Assembly (NCBI GenBank): GCA_018824725.1
Contig: JAHJGB010000124.1
Coordinates: 1 to 41,178, forward strand
Direction of reading: 5' to 3'
DNA from: Candidatus Omnitrophota bacterium
Lineage (GTDB): Bacteria; Omnitrophota; Gorgyraeia; Gorgyraeales; Gorgyraeaceae
Length of the DNA: 41,178 nt
Positions 14,918 through 23,906 of this stretch are shown piece by piece; the first letter of the stretch is position 1, and the number at the start of each line of letters is the position of its first letter. The translations under genes and the position numbers were made by a program. A model generated the notes under the pieces. That model was not told the DNA's origin. It saw only the letters and a program-made list of their open reading frames with translations, and made no database searches.

Positions 14918-16324
14918 TTATGGCAAAACTCGTATGGCTCTTTCGGGCCTCGTGGGGCACTTATTCTGGCAAATCCCGCATCCCACGCATAAAGAAATAT
15001 CCACATAAGGCTTGCGGATCTTTTTACCCGCAATAACTTCTTCATAGGTCTTAATGGCTTTACTGGGCACAGGGCAATGCTCTTCGCATACAATGCATTC
15101 TTTATTCTGCGACCAGGGAAGGCAGATAAATTTATCAATGAATGCCGTACCCAGCTTTTGTTCCTGTTTTTGAACCAGGCTTAATTTAGGTATAGCGCCT
15201 GTCGGGCAGACGTTTCCGCAAAGATTACAGTTATACTCGCAGTATCCTATTTCAGGCACAAGATGAGGCGCCCATATGCCGATCAAGCCTGATTCAAATA
15301 TCGCAGGCTGGAGGCCGTTGGTCGGGCAGATCTTCATGCAATTACCGCATCTTATGCATTTATTTAAAAATTCATGCTCATTTTTAACTCCCGGAGGCCT
15401 GATAAGTTTTTTCTTGGCAGCCTCTTCCCTTCCTTTAAACCCTAAAAATAAAAATGAAGACGCTATCAAGAATAAAAAATCTTTGCGCGTTATGGAATCT
15501 TTGGCCTGGGGTTTAGCAGGCTTCGCAGGCCAGACGAACCTCGTAGAATGGACAGGGCAATCATATACGCAGTCCATGCATAATACGCATTCGCTTTTTT
15601 TATAACTCATATCCTCATTTATCGCTGACATGCGGCAGTTGATTTTACACTTCATGCAATTAACGCATTTATCCACACGCCGGATTAATATAGAAAATTT
15701 AGCAACGATAGAATATATCGCGCCCAAAGGGCAGATTATGCGGCACCAGAATCTTTTCGTTGCAAACGCAAGTCCGCAGATTATAACAAAAAAACTTAAA
15801 GTGATAAAAGAGTGCGGGAAATAAAATATCTTTGTTCCGAGTATGGATAATTTCAGCATGCGGTAAAAATCATAGAGCGGCGCGTAAAAATTAAGGCTCT
15901 TTATAAGAAAAATGAATGATTTGTCCAGGGCCAGGGTAAAAGACGGTATAAAATTTAAAGAAATAAATCTCGCTGTAATAACAAGCGGATCAAAAATCCA
16001 CGCAATCTGTATCCCCAAAAAAGCGAATATAACAATAACCCCGAGCACATAATACTTAACCTTTCTAAGAAACCCGGTATCTCTATTTTTCGCTTTTATT
16101 CCGCATACATCAATAATAGTCCCAAGCGGACAAACCCATCCGCAGAAAAATCTTCCTATTATAAGGGTCGCGCCAAGCATTATCAGGGAAAACAGGCTAA
16201 ATATTGAAATAAGCGGGTCTATTTTAAAAAACGCGGCTGTGTGCGGGGTCAGCCACAAAAGATAAATAAATAATAATAGAAATAGCGCCTGGCTGAGCTT
16301 TCTGGCTAAGATTAGTTTTTTCAT
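14918..16324 (-). CDS. NapH-like membrane protein with multiple [4Fe-4S] clusters
   Basis: A 468-aa protein. The N-terminal half has several membrane helices (about residues 10-30, 38-62, 88-110, 170-190) and two CxxxCP motifs, FFCGWVCPLG and FWCRIICPLGAIY, as in NapH/NosR/CcoG membrane ferredoxins. The C-terminal half is ferredoxin-rich: CVNCMKCKINC, CVLCMDCVYDCP, CIRCGNCMKICP, CNLCGNVCP, a variant CIVCEEHCPVP and CVGCGICQNKCP. This combines a NapH-type part with a MauM/NapG-type part in one chain. It probably carries electrons from quinol or another membrane donor across the membrane. It is 1 nt downstream of the Tat-signal DUF362 gene and in an operon with tatC, so it probably reduces or serves that exported protein (inference). 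Confidence 0.82.
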   Translation of the reverse strand: MKKLILARKLSQALFLLLFIYLLWLTPHTAAFFKIDPLISIFSLFSLIMLGATLIIGRFFCGWVCPLGTIIDVCGIKAKNRDTGFLRKVKYYVLGVIVIFAFLGIQIAWIFDPLVITARFISLNFIPSFTLALDKSFIFLIKSLNFYAPLYDFYRMLKLSILGTKIFYFPHSFITLSFFVIICGLAFATKRFWCRIICPLGAIYSIVAKFSILIRRVDKCVNCMKCKINCRMSAINEDMSYKKSECVLCMDCVYDCPVHSTRFVWPAKPAKPQAKDSITRKDFLFLIASSFLFLGFKGREEAAKKKLIRPPGVKNEHEFLNKCIRCGNCMKICPTNGLQPAIFESGLIGIWAPHLVPEIGYCEYNCNLCGNVCPTGAIPKLSLVQKQEQKLGTAFIDKFICLPWSQNKECIVCEEHCPVPSKAIKTYEEVIAGKKIRKPYVDISLCVGCGICQNKCPTRPERAIRVLP

Positions 16325-16325
16325 A

Positions 16326-17312
16326 TTAGACTTCGATGGTTAATATGTCTGACTTTGCTATATCAGTATATTCGCCTTTGCCTATATTGTATTTCACAGC
16401 CTGCTTTATATAACTCATGGAAGACGGCTCCTGGCCCATCAATACGCAGGAGTACGCGTCGCACAATACAGGATCCGTGCCGACTATCAGGGTTTTCATA
16501 TCCACGACATCTGCAAGATTACCGCCTGAGGGCCCGTTTCTTTTGAGAATCCTGTAGGCGTCTATCACGTTCAGGTCAGGTTTTATGAAATCTGTAAGAT
16601 GCGCCAGCTTTGTTCCTATATCAAAATGTATGAGGCCCCTGTTGCCACTGCAGATACCCATCAGGTTTTTCATGGAAATCGTGAGGCCTGCCAGTGAATG
16701 ATGTTTCAATATAGGCACGTTTATAAAAGTATCGCATTCCAGAGCATCCCTGTAGATAGGCCAGCCTTTCATGGGGCTTTCATAATTAAATTTTGCCTTT
16801 ACCACGTTCCAGTCATCAGGAGAATAGACGTTGGCGCCTTTTTCCCTGGCGATTTTTTCTATGCCGCTATTTTTATAACAGCGCTTTTGGTCGTTACATG
16901 ACCTGTCGAATATATTTACCCTTTTAGCGCCTGAGTTAAAGCACAAATCCACAAGAGCCCCTACAACCTGAGGATTGGTATTTGCTGCCTGCTCAGGAGA
17001 ACGGTCCCATCCTATGTTTGGCTTCACAAGCACAGTGCTGTTTTTCCTGACAAATTTTCCCATCCCGCCCATTGCCTCTATCGCCTTAACAGTCATTGCG
17101 TAAGGGTCTCCCCCTTTTGCAACAACCAGGTCGTGCAGTCCTTTTATTTTTTTGCCGGGTCTTCCGGTAGAAACTTCTTCCTTGCCAAACGCGAATTTAA
17201 CGAGCGCGCTGTTTAATGCAAGGCTTCCCGCGCCTATCCCGCATAGTTTCAAAAATCCTTTTCTTGTAATTTTTCTCTTGGGCAAGCTTTCAAATATTGA
17301 AACCTTATTCAT
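16326..17312 (-). CDS. Exported DUF362 protein with a Tat-like signal
   Basis: A 328-aa DUF362 protein lacking the ferredoxin insert of its relative at 11831. The N-terminus KRKITRKGFLKLCGIGAG followed by a hydrophobic stretch is a Tat signal variant (T-R-K-x-F-L-K instead of twin Arg). DUF362 landmarks: VLVKPNIGWDRSPEQAANTN, RVNIFDRS, INVPILKHHSLAGLTISMKNLMG and DAYRILKRNGPSGG. The track begins at 17339, but the ATG at 17312 has an AAAGG site and overlaps the tatC stop as ATGA, so I use 17312. Immediate linkage to tatC supports Tat export. Function of the domain is unknown; the adjacent iron-sulfur membrane protein suggests a redox role. Confidence 0.82.
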   Translation of the reverse strand: MNKVSIFESLPKRKITRKGFLKLCGIGAGSLALNSALVKFAFGKEEVSTGRPGKKIKGLHDLVVAKGGDPYAMTVKAIEAMGGMGKFVRKNSTVLVKPNIGWDRSPEQAANTNPQVVGALVDLCFNSGAKRVNIFDRSCNDQKRCYKNSGIEKIAREKGANVYSPDDWNVVKAKFNYESPMKGWPIYRDALECDTFINVPILKHHSLAGLTISMKNLMGICSGNRGLIHFDIGTKLAHLTDFIKPDLNVIDAYRILKRNGPSGGNLADVVDMKTLIVGTDPVLCDAYSCVLMGQEPSSMSYIKQAVKYNIGKGEYTDIAKSDILTIEV

Positions 17313-18040
17313 GCCTTTCTTCTCTTTTCTATTACCCATGACGCAAATATGCCTGCCTCATAAAGCGCAAGCATAGGCACTGCGAATATCAGCATGTTCA
17401 CGATATCCTGCGTCGGCGTAATGATAGCGGCTATTATAAAGATAGCCACTATGGCGTATTTGCGATTTTTCCTAAAAAATACTGTGTTCAGTATCCTGAT
17501 ATAAGATAAAAGCGCCATGACAACCGGTATCTGGAATATCCCCGCTCCTACCAGAAGTAAAGCCCCTGCGAATGAAAAATATTTACCTATGCTTATCATG
17601 GGGGCTGCCGCGCCTTTTGCAAAACTGATAAGAAACTTAAGCGCGAAAGGCAATGCAAGAAAATAAGAAAATATTATGCCCAGCATTGAAAGTAAAAATG
17701 AGATTATTAGCCAGCTTACTATGGCTTCTCTTTGATCCCGCTGCACCGCAGGCATTAAAAAAAGTCCCAGCTGCAGCAGGATAAACGGCAGGGAGATTAC
17801 AAAACCGGCAAGGATTGACATCCTAAGATACGCGGTGAAAACCTCTGTCGGGGTAAGAAATATGAAATTTTCAATAATACCTAAGGCCGGCAGCCTCAGG
17901 ATATCGGAAATTTTATCCGCAAACATGAAGGAAAAGATAGATGCTAGTGTAAAAAAAATAAGGCTGGCAATAATGCGTTTACGCAATTCCTCAAGATGCT
18001 CTATGATTGACATCTTGTTTGGATATATATCATCAGCCAT
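17309..18040 (-). CDS. tatC: Twin-arginine translocase subunit TatC
   Basis: A 243-aa polytopic protein with about six membrane helices. The TatC signature is clear: the N-terminal HLEELRKRI, the periplasmic FLTPTEVFTAYL, the LFLMPAVQRDQREA loop and AIITPTQDIVNMLIFAVPMLALYE. TatC binds the twin-arginine signal of folded, cofactor-bearing exports. The upstream ORF start at 18055 lacks a ribosome site, whereas the ATG at 18040 follows AAAGGA at proper spacing. It overlaps by 4 bp the gene for a protein with a Tat-type signal, a direct functional link. No tatA/tatE gene is visible in the window, so the pore subunit must be encoded elsewhere. Confidence 0.93.
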   Translation of the reverse strand: MADDIYPNKMSIIEHLEELRKRIIASLIFFTLASIFSFMFADKISDILRLPALGIIENFIFLTPTEVFTAYLRMSILAGFVISLPFILLQLGLFLMPAVQRDQREAIVSWLIISFLLSMLGIIFSYFLALPFALKFLISFAKGAAAPMISIGKYFSFAGALLLVGAGIFQIPVVMALLSYIRILNTVFFRKNRKYAIVAIFIIAAIITPTQDIVNMLIFAVPMLALYEAGIFASWVIEKRRKA

Positions 18041-18057
18041 TTTTAATCCTTTCATTG

Positions 18058-18124
18058 ACTATGGGAGCCCGACTCCCGTAGTTTTTCTTGCCAGCCCTCA
18101 CTATGGGAGTCGAACTCCCATAGT
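18058..18124. repeat. Tandem pair of ACTATGGGAG hairpins
   Basis: Two 25-nt units, 18058-18082 and 18100-18124. Each is ACTATGGGAG, a 5-nt loop (CCCGA or TCGAA), then CTCCCRTAGT; the second is a perfect stem. These are the short form of the family seen as long hairpins at 8479, 31518 and 33905. They lie just upstream of tatC. Confidence 0.8.
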
Positions 18125-18142
18125 TTTACAGAGCTTTATTTC

Positions 18143-18171
18143 TTTACAAGCCATCAGGTATTAGGTATATT
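18143..18171 (+). promoter_or_regulatory. Promoter for the desulforedoxin gene
   Basis: TTTACA, a 17-nt spacer, TATATT, with a leader of about 30 nt carrying GAGGAGG before the ATG at 18210. Both hexamers are five of six to consensus. Confidence 0.55.
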
Positions 18172-18209
18172 ATAGTATATTATATGATATTTGGAAAGAG
18201 GAGGTATTT

Positions 18210-18335
18210 ATGGCTGTAAAAAAGGCCGGTGAAAAGTACAAATGCAATGTCTGCGGAAATGAAGTGACCGTGACAAAGGTAGGCGGCGGGGAACTGGTGT
18301 GCTGTAACCAGCCCATGGAAAAAACAGCCGGTTAA
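18210..18335 (+). CDS. Desulforedoxin-like protein
   Basis: A 41-aa protein too short for the ORF track: it begins MAVKKAGEKYKCNVCGNEV and ends GGGELVCCNQPMEKTAG. The CxxC plus CC pairs are exactly the Fe(Cys)4 arrangement of desulforedoxin, the small rubredoxin-like domain that also caps desulfoferrodoxin (superoxide reductase). Free desulforedoxin is usually 36-40 aa, so this is full length and lacks the superoxide-reductase domain. It has its own promoter and a strong GAGGAGG site. It probably works in electron transfer or oxygen defence of an anaerobe. Its stop codon overlaps that of the convergent GH94-like gene by 4 bp. Confidence 0.9.
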   Translation: MAVKKAGEKYKCNVCGNEVTVTKVGGGELVCCNQPMEKTAG

Positions 18336-20755
18336 ACTAACTGAACGTCTATTATATTTAAACCCTTTCCTGCCAGGCTCAGGAATTCTTCCCTTTTTAC
18401 AGGTAACATTTTTACGGCCTTGCCATTTATAGAGATATTGTCTATCTTATACTCGCCGTAATCAAGATTACCAGGATTAAAATAATTGATCCGTATAGCT
18501 TTATCTGCAAAAGTCGTAGTTACCGAAACCTTTTTGGATTTTCCGAACTGCGATTTCACCAGCTTCGGATCTATCATAAGGCTCCCCATATCCCCTCTTA
18601 CCCCGAATACCTGGGTGAGCATCGTAAATAAAAGCCAACTGGCTGAGCCTGTCAGGTAATGATACATGCCGCGGCCCTCGGAATTAAAATACTCGGGGAT
18701 GCCGGGATAAATCTTACTGATGCCCGTATTTAGGCACATGCTGCATATGGATTTTATAACCTCGTATCCTTCCCTGGCAAATCCCCTTTTATAAAGCGCA
18801 TACGCAAACATCACGTTCATGTGGCTGAAGAATGCCCCGTTTTCTTTTTCGCCGTAACTAAACCCGAATGCCCTGCCAAGATTAGGCTGGATCTCTTTAA
18901 AATCAGTGTTCAGCCTGAAACCCTCCAGAGTCTTGTCCCATAAATATCGTTTTACGCTTCTGTATATTTCATGCACCTGCTCGTCTGTAGCTATCCCGCT
19001 CATTATCGGAAATACCTGTCCTGTGAGAGTCATGCGCACACCATTTATATGATCCCCCTCCACCCTCTGGCCCAGGTTATCATAATATCCGTTAAAGAAA
19101 CTGCAGCCTGAATTAATCTTTATCCATTCATCCCTTCTTATGTGTTCCGCCAGGCTATCGGCCTTTTGGCGCAGCTCGCTTATTGTTTCCTTTTTATAAT
19201 TTATTTTTTCAAGCAAGTTTGCCAGGTCAAAAAGGTTTCCCGCGTAAGCAGCGGTAAACGCAACGCTCTCCCCGTTTTCCCCGGCCATATCAAGCCCGTC
19301 GTTCCAATCAGCGCCTTCCAGAAGAAAATTCCCGTGTTTGCCTATTTTTGTAAAAGGCCTCTGGTGCTGTAATAGGATATGTTCTAGCACGGTATCTATC
19401 CTGTCGCTTTCAAAAAAACCGGCTTTTTCAAAAAGTATATCCTTATCGCCTGACTGATTTATATAAAGATTCAAGGTCACCAGCGGCCAAAAGCCATGAT
19501 CCATCCAAGTGCGGGAAATATTATTCCTGTCAGAGATAAACTCCCCCCGGGTTTTTCCTATTATAGTGGCGTTTGAACCATCGGGCCGCACTCCCCCGAA
19601 ATTATTTATAAGCATAGCGCGCGCTTCTTCGGGATGCATTAAAAGCAGCGTCAATAAATCCTGCCACAGATCTCTCCACCCGCGGCCGCCTCTACCATAA
19701 TCAAAATCAGGAAGGAATGAACAGCCGAATATCTTTCTGAATATAGGCTGGCCGCCTACCCACTTCATCCACCTGTCAAAATCCTTGTCATCCGTAGAAA
19801 AATAAACCCCCTCCGATTTTTCAACCCAGAATTTTTTATTAAAAGCCAGGGTCTTGTTTAATTTTTTAGCGGAATTAAACTTTTGGAATATCTTCTCCGG
19901 GCTAGATTCTGTTATACCCATGGCGGCGATGTATTTCATTGATTTGCCCGGAGTTATAGAGAGTGTTTTAAATCTTACGGCGCCCATTGCCTCTTTGCCC
20001 TGCCTTCCAATGCCTGATTTTTTCTCAGGGGCTTTATTTTTTAAAACAGCTTCCGGCTTTTCAAGGCTTCCGCCTTCACCTGTAAACTCCATCAGCGTAG
20101 GAAAAACCCCTTCAGGTAAATCGGCATTACCCTGGCTCCCAAACACAAAATAAGATAATTTATTTATTTTATGGCCCCTTTCATCAAAACTCATCGTAGG
20201 AGTTACTGTAACGCCATACTTAGTTAGCCTGATTCTATTTAAAAGGGAAGTCACATGCCTGTGATCGCGAAGATTATCACTAGACCTGGCGTATATAGGT
20301 ATAGCCAGGGTAGGGGTTATTTTTAATTTCTTTTTTGAAATATTAGTGACTTCCAAAGACATCAGCTCAACCGGTTCGCCATGGGCAGGGATAAAATTTA
20401 ACGCCTCTACTTTTATCCCGAGTTTTCTATTTATCTTTATAACCTTATGCCATAAAAATCCGGCCTCCACCAATGTCTCGTCGCTCTCTCCAAAAGCAAC
20501 AGACCATGCGCAGCCAGGATCAACATACAGCCAAAAATTGCGATTATACAGGGTGTTAGCCAAATCTTCCGCGGAAACCGGGACTGTCAGGAATGAATGC
20601 TGGCCTGTTTTTATATCTCCGTGCAGATTCGGGGTGATGGAGCTCATTATGCCGGATTCGTTTGCAAGAGGGAAATAAAGCCTTGAGATTTTATCCGGGT
20701 TCTCGGCTACAAAAGTGGCGTCATCGTCTATGAATCTCCAGAACGTGTTATGCAT
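18332..20755 (-). CDS. GH94-like glycoside phosphorylase
   Basis: An 807-aa protein of the glycosyltransferase-36/GH94 type (cellobiose, chitobiose and related disaccharide phosphorylases). The N-terminal beta-sandwich (WRFIDDDATFVAENPDKISR, NFWLYVDPGCAWSVAF) is followed by an (alpha/alpha)6 barrel with YGRGGRGWRDLWQDLL, ISRTWMDHGFWP, and LLEGADWNDGLDMAGENGES; the Asp in the DWNDG block is the expected catalytic acid. The length is usual for single-domain GH94. The sugar cannot be deduced. The track start at 20812 lies inside the nitroreductase gene; the ATG at 20755 follows GGGAG and overlaps that gene by only 8 bp, so I use it. It ends overlapping the desulforedoxin stop. Confidence 0.82.
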   Translation of the reverse strand: MHNTFWRFIDDDATFVAENPDKISRLYFPLANESGIMSSITPNLHGDIKTGQHSFLTVPVSAEDLANTLYNRNFWLYVDPGCAWSVAFGESDETLVEAGFLWHKVIKINRKLGIKVEALNFIPAHGEPVELMSLEVTNISKKKLKITPTLAIPIYARSSDNLRDHRHVTSLLNRIRLTKYGVTVTPTMSFDERGHKINKLSYFVFGSQGNADLPEGVFPTLMEFTGEGGSLEKPEAVLKNKAPEKKSGIGRQGKEAMGAVRFKTLSITPGKSMKYIAAMGITESSPEKIFQKFNSAKKLNKTLAFNKKFWVEKSEGVYFSTDDKDFDRWMKWVGGQPIFRKIFGCSFLPDFDYGRGGRGWRDLWQDLLTLLLMHPEEARAMLINNFGGVRPDGSNATIIGKTRGEFISDRNNISRTWMDHGFWPLVTLNLYINQSGDKDILFEKAGFFESDRIDTVLEHILLQHQRPFTKIGKHGNFLLEGADWNDGLDMAGENGESVAFTAAYAGNLFDLANLLEKINYKKETISELRQKADSLAEHIRRDEWIKINSGCSFFNGYYDNLGQRVEGDHINGVRMTLTGQVFPIMSGIATDEQVHEIYRSVKRYLWDKTLEGFRLNTDFKEIQPNLGRAFGFSYGEKENGAFFSHMNVMFAYALYKRGFAREGYEVIKSICSMCLNTGISKIYPGIPEYFNSEGRGMYHYLTGSASWLLFTMLTQVFGVRGDMGSLMIDPKLVKSQFGKSKKVSVTTTFADKAIRINYFNPGNLDYGEYKIDNISINGKAVKMLPVKREEFLSLAGKGLNIIDVQLV

Positions 20756-21245
20756 ATTTCTCCCAGTGCAAAACATCCTTGAGGCCTCTTTTAGCGTGAG
20801 GCTTAACTTCATTTTTGGGATATCCGGCTGTTATCATGCTGACCAGCTTATACCCATCCGGCGCGTTAAATATCTTGCGGATATCTTCCGCATAATCTTT
20901 TTTATCCCCCGCTATCCAGCAGCCAGCCAGGCCCAGCGCTTCTATAGCCAAAAGCATATTCTGGGTAGCCGCGGAGCAGTCTTCAATATAGTATTTTGTG
21001 TCTTTTGAAAATACCGCTACTAGATGCGGAACATCTTTAATGAAAGGCCCGTTCGGGCACATGTCGCATATTTTTTTAAGAGTTTTTTTGTCAGATGTCA
21101 CTACAAATTCCCACGGCTGCTCATTCCTGGCAGTCGCAGCCAGCCTTCCCGCGTCTATGATTTTTTCTATAAGGAGCTTGGGCACGACTTTATCAGAATA
21201 TTCCCTGACGCATTTCCTGTTTTTTATTACTTCGAAAAAATCCAT
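20748..21245 (-). CDS. Nitroreductase family flavoprotein
   Basis: A 165-aa FMN-dependent nitroreductase-fold protein. Typical features are the N-terminal VIKNRKCVREYSDKVV (FMN phosphate-binding Arg-Ser/Cys-x-Arg region), DAGRLAATARNEQPWEF, the middle GCWIAGD and the late GYPKNE. It is on the small side for the family and lacks any ferredoxin domain. Such enzymes reduce nitro compounds, quinones or enoates with NAD(P)H; the substrate is not predictable. It has an 8-bp overlap with the phosphorylase gene downstream, implying joint transcription, but a metabolic link is not obvious. Confidence 0.85.
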   Translation of the reverse strand: MDFFEVIKNRKCVREYSDKVVPKLLIEKIIDAGRLAATARNEQPWEFVVTSDKKTLKKICDMCPNGPFIKDVPHLVAVFSKDTKYYIEDCSAATQNMLLAIEALGLAGCWIAGDKKDYAEDIRKIFNAPDGYKLVSMITAGYPKNEVKPHAKRGLKDVLHWEKYA

Positions 21246-21262
21246 ATTAACCGCCCCAGCTG

Positions 21263-21293
21263 CGCAGGGGACGGTTTAAAACCGTCCCCTGCG
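21263..21293. repeat. REP-like palindrome with a TTTAAAA core
   Basis: CGCAGGGGACGGTTT pairs perfectly (15 bp) with AAACCGTCCCCTGCG around a single A. It lies between a radical-SAM gene and the nitroreductase gene on the minus strand. The GGGGACGGTT...AACCGTCCCC form is like REP sequences mobilised by RAYT transposases in other bacteria; none is seen here. Confidence 0.8.
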
Positions 21294-21308
21294 GTAACCT
21301 ACAAGGTT

Positions 21309-22577
21309 TTATGTTTTATTAAGATTTGACGTAAACCGCCTTATCTCCCTTGCCTTACGGACATAGGCCGGCATCAAAAGTTCGGAGAAAATCGACTTAT
21401 TGTGCCACAAAGGATCGATGTTATCTTTTATTATATTATTTTCAACAAGTATCTTATAATCCAGGGTCCCGGGTATGGGGGAATAAGACGCTATAATCGC
21501 CTTTGCGCCGAGAGCATTTATAAAAATTATATCCTCCATGGTCTTTTCCATATCAATATAGCTAGCGCCCATCAATATATAAACGCCCAGATCTTTTTTC
21601 GTAAAGCCGGCTTCTTTCAGATTTCTGAGAGCGAGCTTCAGGTCATTATTACTGACCTTCCCGCCCGTAAACTGCTGGACGCCTTCATCTGAAGTCTCAA
21701 GCGATATGCGCAGCTCCCTGAAATTTGTCTTCCTAAAAAGATCCGCAAGCTCTTCGTCTATAAACCTGGCGTGCAAGCCGTTCGGCGTATGAAAAGTAAA
21801 CTGCACGCCTGAGGCGATAACAAGCCTTAAAAATCTTTTGATGCCTTCCGCGTTTCTATACAAAAGCGCGTCGTCATAAAAAACAAAGCTCTTTGTCCCG
21901 AACACCCTAGTGTAATGCATCACCTCTTCAAACAGGCTTACAGGGTCTTTCATCTCAAATTTTGCGCCGAACATCCTGGAGGCGCAGTAGGTGCACCTGA
22001 AAGGGCATCCTGTTGTAAGCTGTATCGGGAGGATCTCTTTATCCGCCAATAAATCATATGCGGGATAAAACCCGCTCTGATAAAAACATTCCTTATCAAG
22101 AAAATTGCCTTTCCACACGATATCCGCATTGCTTGTGAGGCGCGCGTGCTTATGGCAGATAGTGGCGTAAATACCGCCGAGTATGACAGGCGTATTTTTA
22201 AAACGCTCTTTCAACAGCTTTATAGCCAGATGAGCCCCGGGATACCAGTAAGTCATTCCGGAAGCTACGTAGATCTCATCTATTTCTGAAAACGCGGATA
22301 TCTTTTCCATAAACTCCGAAATAGATATGCCGTACCTGAAATAAGGCCTTTCTATATTTTTCAACATATCAGGCTTTTCCGCTTTTTCTTTTCGTATCTT
22401 TGAAAAGCCGTATTCGTCTTTGCGCCTTGCGCACCCCTGGAGGCAATCCACCAGGTCTACCCTGGCGCCTTTACTGCGCAGAGATTGGCCTATGCGTAAA
22501 AGCCCTACCGGCTTTATGCCAAAGTCATACGCGCTGAAATCATATATCCATGGATTTACTAAAAGTACTTTTTTCAT
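21309..22577 (-). CDS. B12-binding-type radical SAM protein
   Basis: A 422-aa protein with an N-terminal Rossmann-like, B12-type domain (KKVLLVNPWIYDFSAYDFG, KPVGLLRIGQSLRSKGARVDLVDC, VILGGIYATICHKHA) and a radical-SAM core with CPFRCTYCASR, FVFYDDALL and LRISLETSDEG. No DxHxxG cobalamin motif is apparent. It starts within the lemA stop (TAATG), at the end of a four-gene unit with a nucleotidyltransferase-fold protein, a TPM protein and LemA. That company is unusual for the family and gives no direct substrate clue. It could modify a lipid, cofactor or protein; the function is unassigned. Confidence 0.78.
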   Translation of the reverse strand: MKKVLLVNPWIYDFSAYDFGIKPVGLLRIGQSLRSKGARVDLVDCLQGCARRKDEYGFSKIRKEKAEKPDMLKNIERPYFRYGISISEFMEKISAFSEIDEIYVASGMTYWYPGAHLAIKLLKERFKNTPVILGGIYATICHKHARLTSNADIVWKGNFLDKECFYQSGFYPAYDLLADKEILPIQLTTGCPFRCTYCASRMFGAKFEMKDPVSLFEEVMHYTRVFGTKSFVFYDDALLYRNAEGIKRFLRLVIASGVQFTFHTPNGLHARFIDEELADLFRKTNFRELRISLETSDEGVQQFTGGKVSNNDLKLALRNLKEAGFTKKDLGVYILMGASYIDMEKTMEDIIFINALGAKAIIASYSPIPGTLDYKILVENNIIKDNIDPLWHNKSIFSELLMPAYVRKAREIRRFTSNLNKT

Positions 22578-23143
22578 TAAAAAATAACTTTCGGGACCTC
22601 TTTTGCGCCTTCCACTGCCTTAAAATAAACCCTTGGCTGGCTCAGGCCTCTCAAACTGCAGAAAACACTGCCGAATATAGTCCTCTGGTACGCGTTAAAA
22701 GTTTTTACAGCGTCATTATATCTCATCCTCTCTACCGCGATCCTGTTTTCAGTGCCTTCCAGCTGCGCCTGAAGGCTCAGAAAATTTTCATTTGCCCTTA
22801 ATACAGGATAATTTTCAGCAACCATTAAAATTTTTGACAGCGTTTCAGTGATCGCGTTCGATGTTTCTATCTTTTCTTGCGTGCTGGCTGCCTTTGCCCA
22901 CTGGCTCCTGAGCTCTGTTATTTTTTCAAAGGTGCCTCTTTCATGCTCCATATAGCCTTTTACAGTGCTCACCAGATTCGGAATCAGGTCAACCCTTCTT
23001 TGGAGCTGATTCTCAACCTGAGCCCAGGTATTATTCACCTGCTCGTCCAGGATCACAGGCTTATTAAGCCCTGCTATTACCATGCCTCCTAAAACCACTA
23101 TCACCCCTAAAATAACCAATAAAACCATTCCTATTTTTTTCAT
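22577..23143 (-). CDS. lemA: LemA family protein
   Basis: A 188-aa protein with one N-terminal membrane helix (about residues 5-25) and then the helical LemA domain: VNNTWAQVENQLQRRVDLIPNLV, KGYMEHERGTFEKITELRSQW, and the C-terminal AVERMRYNDAVKTFNAYQR. The family-typical ending with a Phe/Pro-rich strand is present. LemA proteins are found next to TPM-domain or peptidase genes and are thought to act at the envelope, but their molecular role is not settled. A GGAGGG site precedes the ATG. The gene lies 19 nt behind the TPM gene and shares a base with the start of the radical-SAM gene. Confidence 0.92.
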   Translation of the reverse strand: MKKIGMVLLVILGVIVVLGGMVIAGLNKPVILDEQVNNTWAQVENQLQRRVDLIPNLVSTVKGYMEHERGTFEKITELRSQWAKAASTQEKIETSNAITETLSKILMVAENYPVLRANENFLSLQAQLEGTENRIAVERMRYNDAVKTFNAYQRTIFGSVFCSLRGLSQPRVYFKAVEGAKEVPKVIF

Positions 23144-23162
23144 ACCACCCTCCTTGGTTTAA

Positions 23163-23906
23163 TTACCAGCTGCCTGAGGCGCCACCGCCGCCAGAAAAAC
23201 CGCCTCCGAAGCCTCCAAACCCTCCGCTAAATCCGCCTGAATTTCCTCCGCCTGACCAATAACCTCCGCTCTTACCGCCTACCCGGCCTGACATCGGAAA
23301 AAACCAGAAAAGGCGGATCCTTATTAATATTATAATAACAAAAATAATAAATAAAAAGTCAAAAATGGAAGGCTGCTTTGAAGAGGCGGCTATTTTTATA
23401 TTTTCTAATTCAGAGATTTCTACATGATATTCGCCGGCTATAAGCTTACTTACAACTGCCGCGCCCTGAAGAATCCCGGCGTTGTAATCCCCGCTTTTAA
23501 AAAACGGGCGCATAAACTTTTCGATTATATTTTTAGCCAGCACATCAGGTATTGCGCCTTCCAGGCCATATCCCACTTCTATCCTTACCTGCCTGTCTTT
23601 TACAACCACCAGGATCAGGACGCCGTTATCTTTGCCTTTTTGGCCGATGCCCCATTTTTCAAAAAGCTTTACCGCATAAGTTTCTATATCCAGCGGCGCA
23701 GTCGTATCCAGCGTCAGGATAGCCAGCTGGCTCGTGGTTTTAGCTTCAATCTCCGAAGAAAGCGCAGCGAGCTTTGCTTTTGCTTCATCTGATAAAATGC
23801 CTGCGTAATCATTTACATAACCTGCGTAGTTCTGGAAACGCGGCTCTTCGCAGAGTCCGATGCCTGTAAAAATAAAAAAGGCGGCTATTATAAATATCTT
23901 TTTCAT
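23163..23906 (-). CDS. TPM-domain (YgcG-like) exported protein
   Basis: A 247-aa protein with a signal peptide (residues 1-19, ending before EEPRFQ), a TPM domain (VNDYAGILSDEAKAKLAALSSEIEAKTTSQLAILT to VEVGYGLEGAIPDVLAKNI), one membrane helix at about 185-200, and a glycine/serine-rich tail ending in GGGGASGSW. This is the standard YgcG layout; TPM domains have been associated with phosphatase activity or with photosystem repair in chloroplasts. It is typically encoded next to lemA, as here. It overlaps the preceding nucleotidyltransferase gene by 4 bp. Confidence 0.9.
   Translation of the reverse strand: MKKIFIIAAFFIFTGIGLCEEPRFQNYAGYVNDYAGILSDEAKAKLAALSSEIEAKTTSQLAILTLDTTAPLDIETYAVKLFEKWGIGQKGKDNGVLILVVVKDRQVRIEVGYGLEGAIPDVLAKNIIEKFMRPFFKSGDYNAGILQGAAVVSKLIAGEYHVEISELENIKIAASSKQPSIFDFLFIIFVIIILIRIRLFWFFPMSGRVGGKSGGYWSGGGNSGGFSGGFGGFGGGFSGGGGASGSW

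Noticed and set aside
14918-17312. Idea that the two DUF362 genes are a recent duplication
   Set aside because: They differ in domain content (ferredoxin insert versus Tat signal) and share only scattered family motifs.
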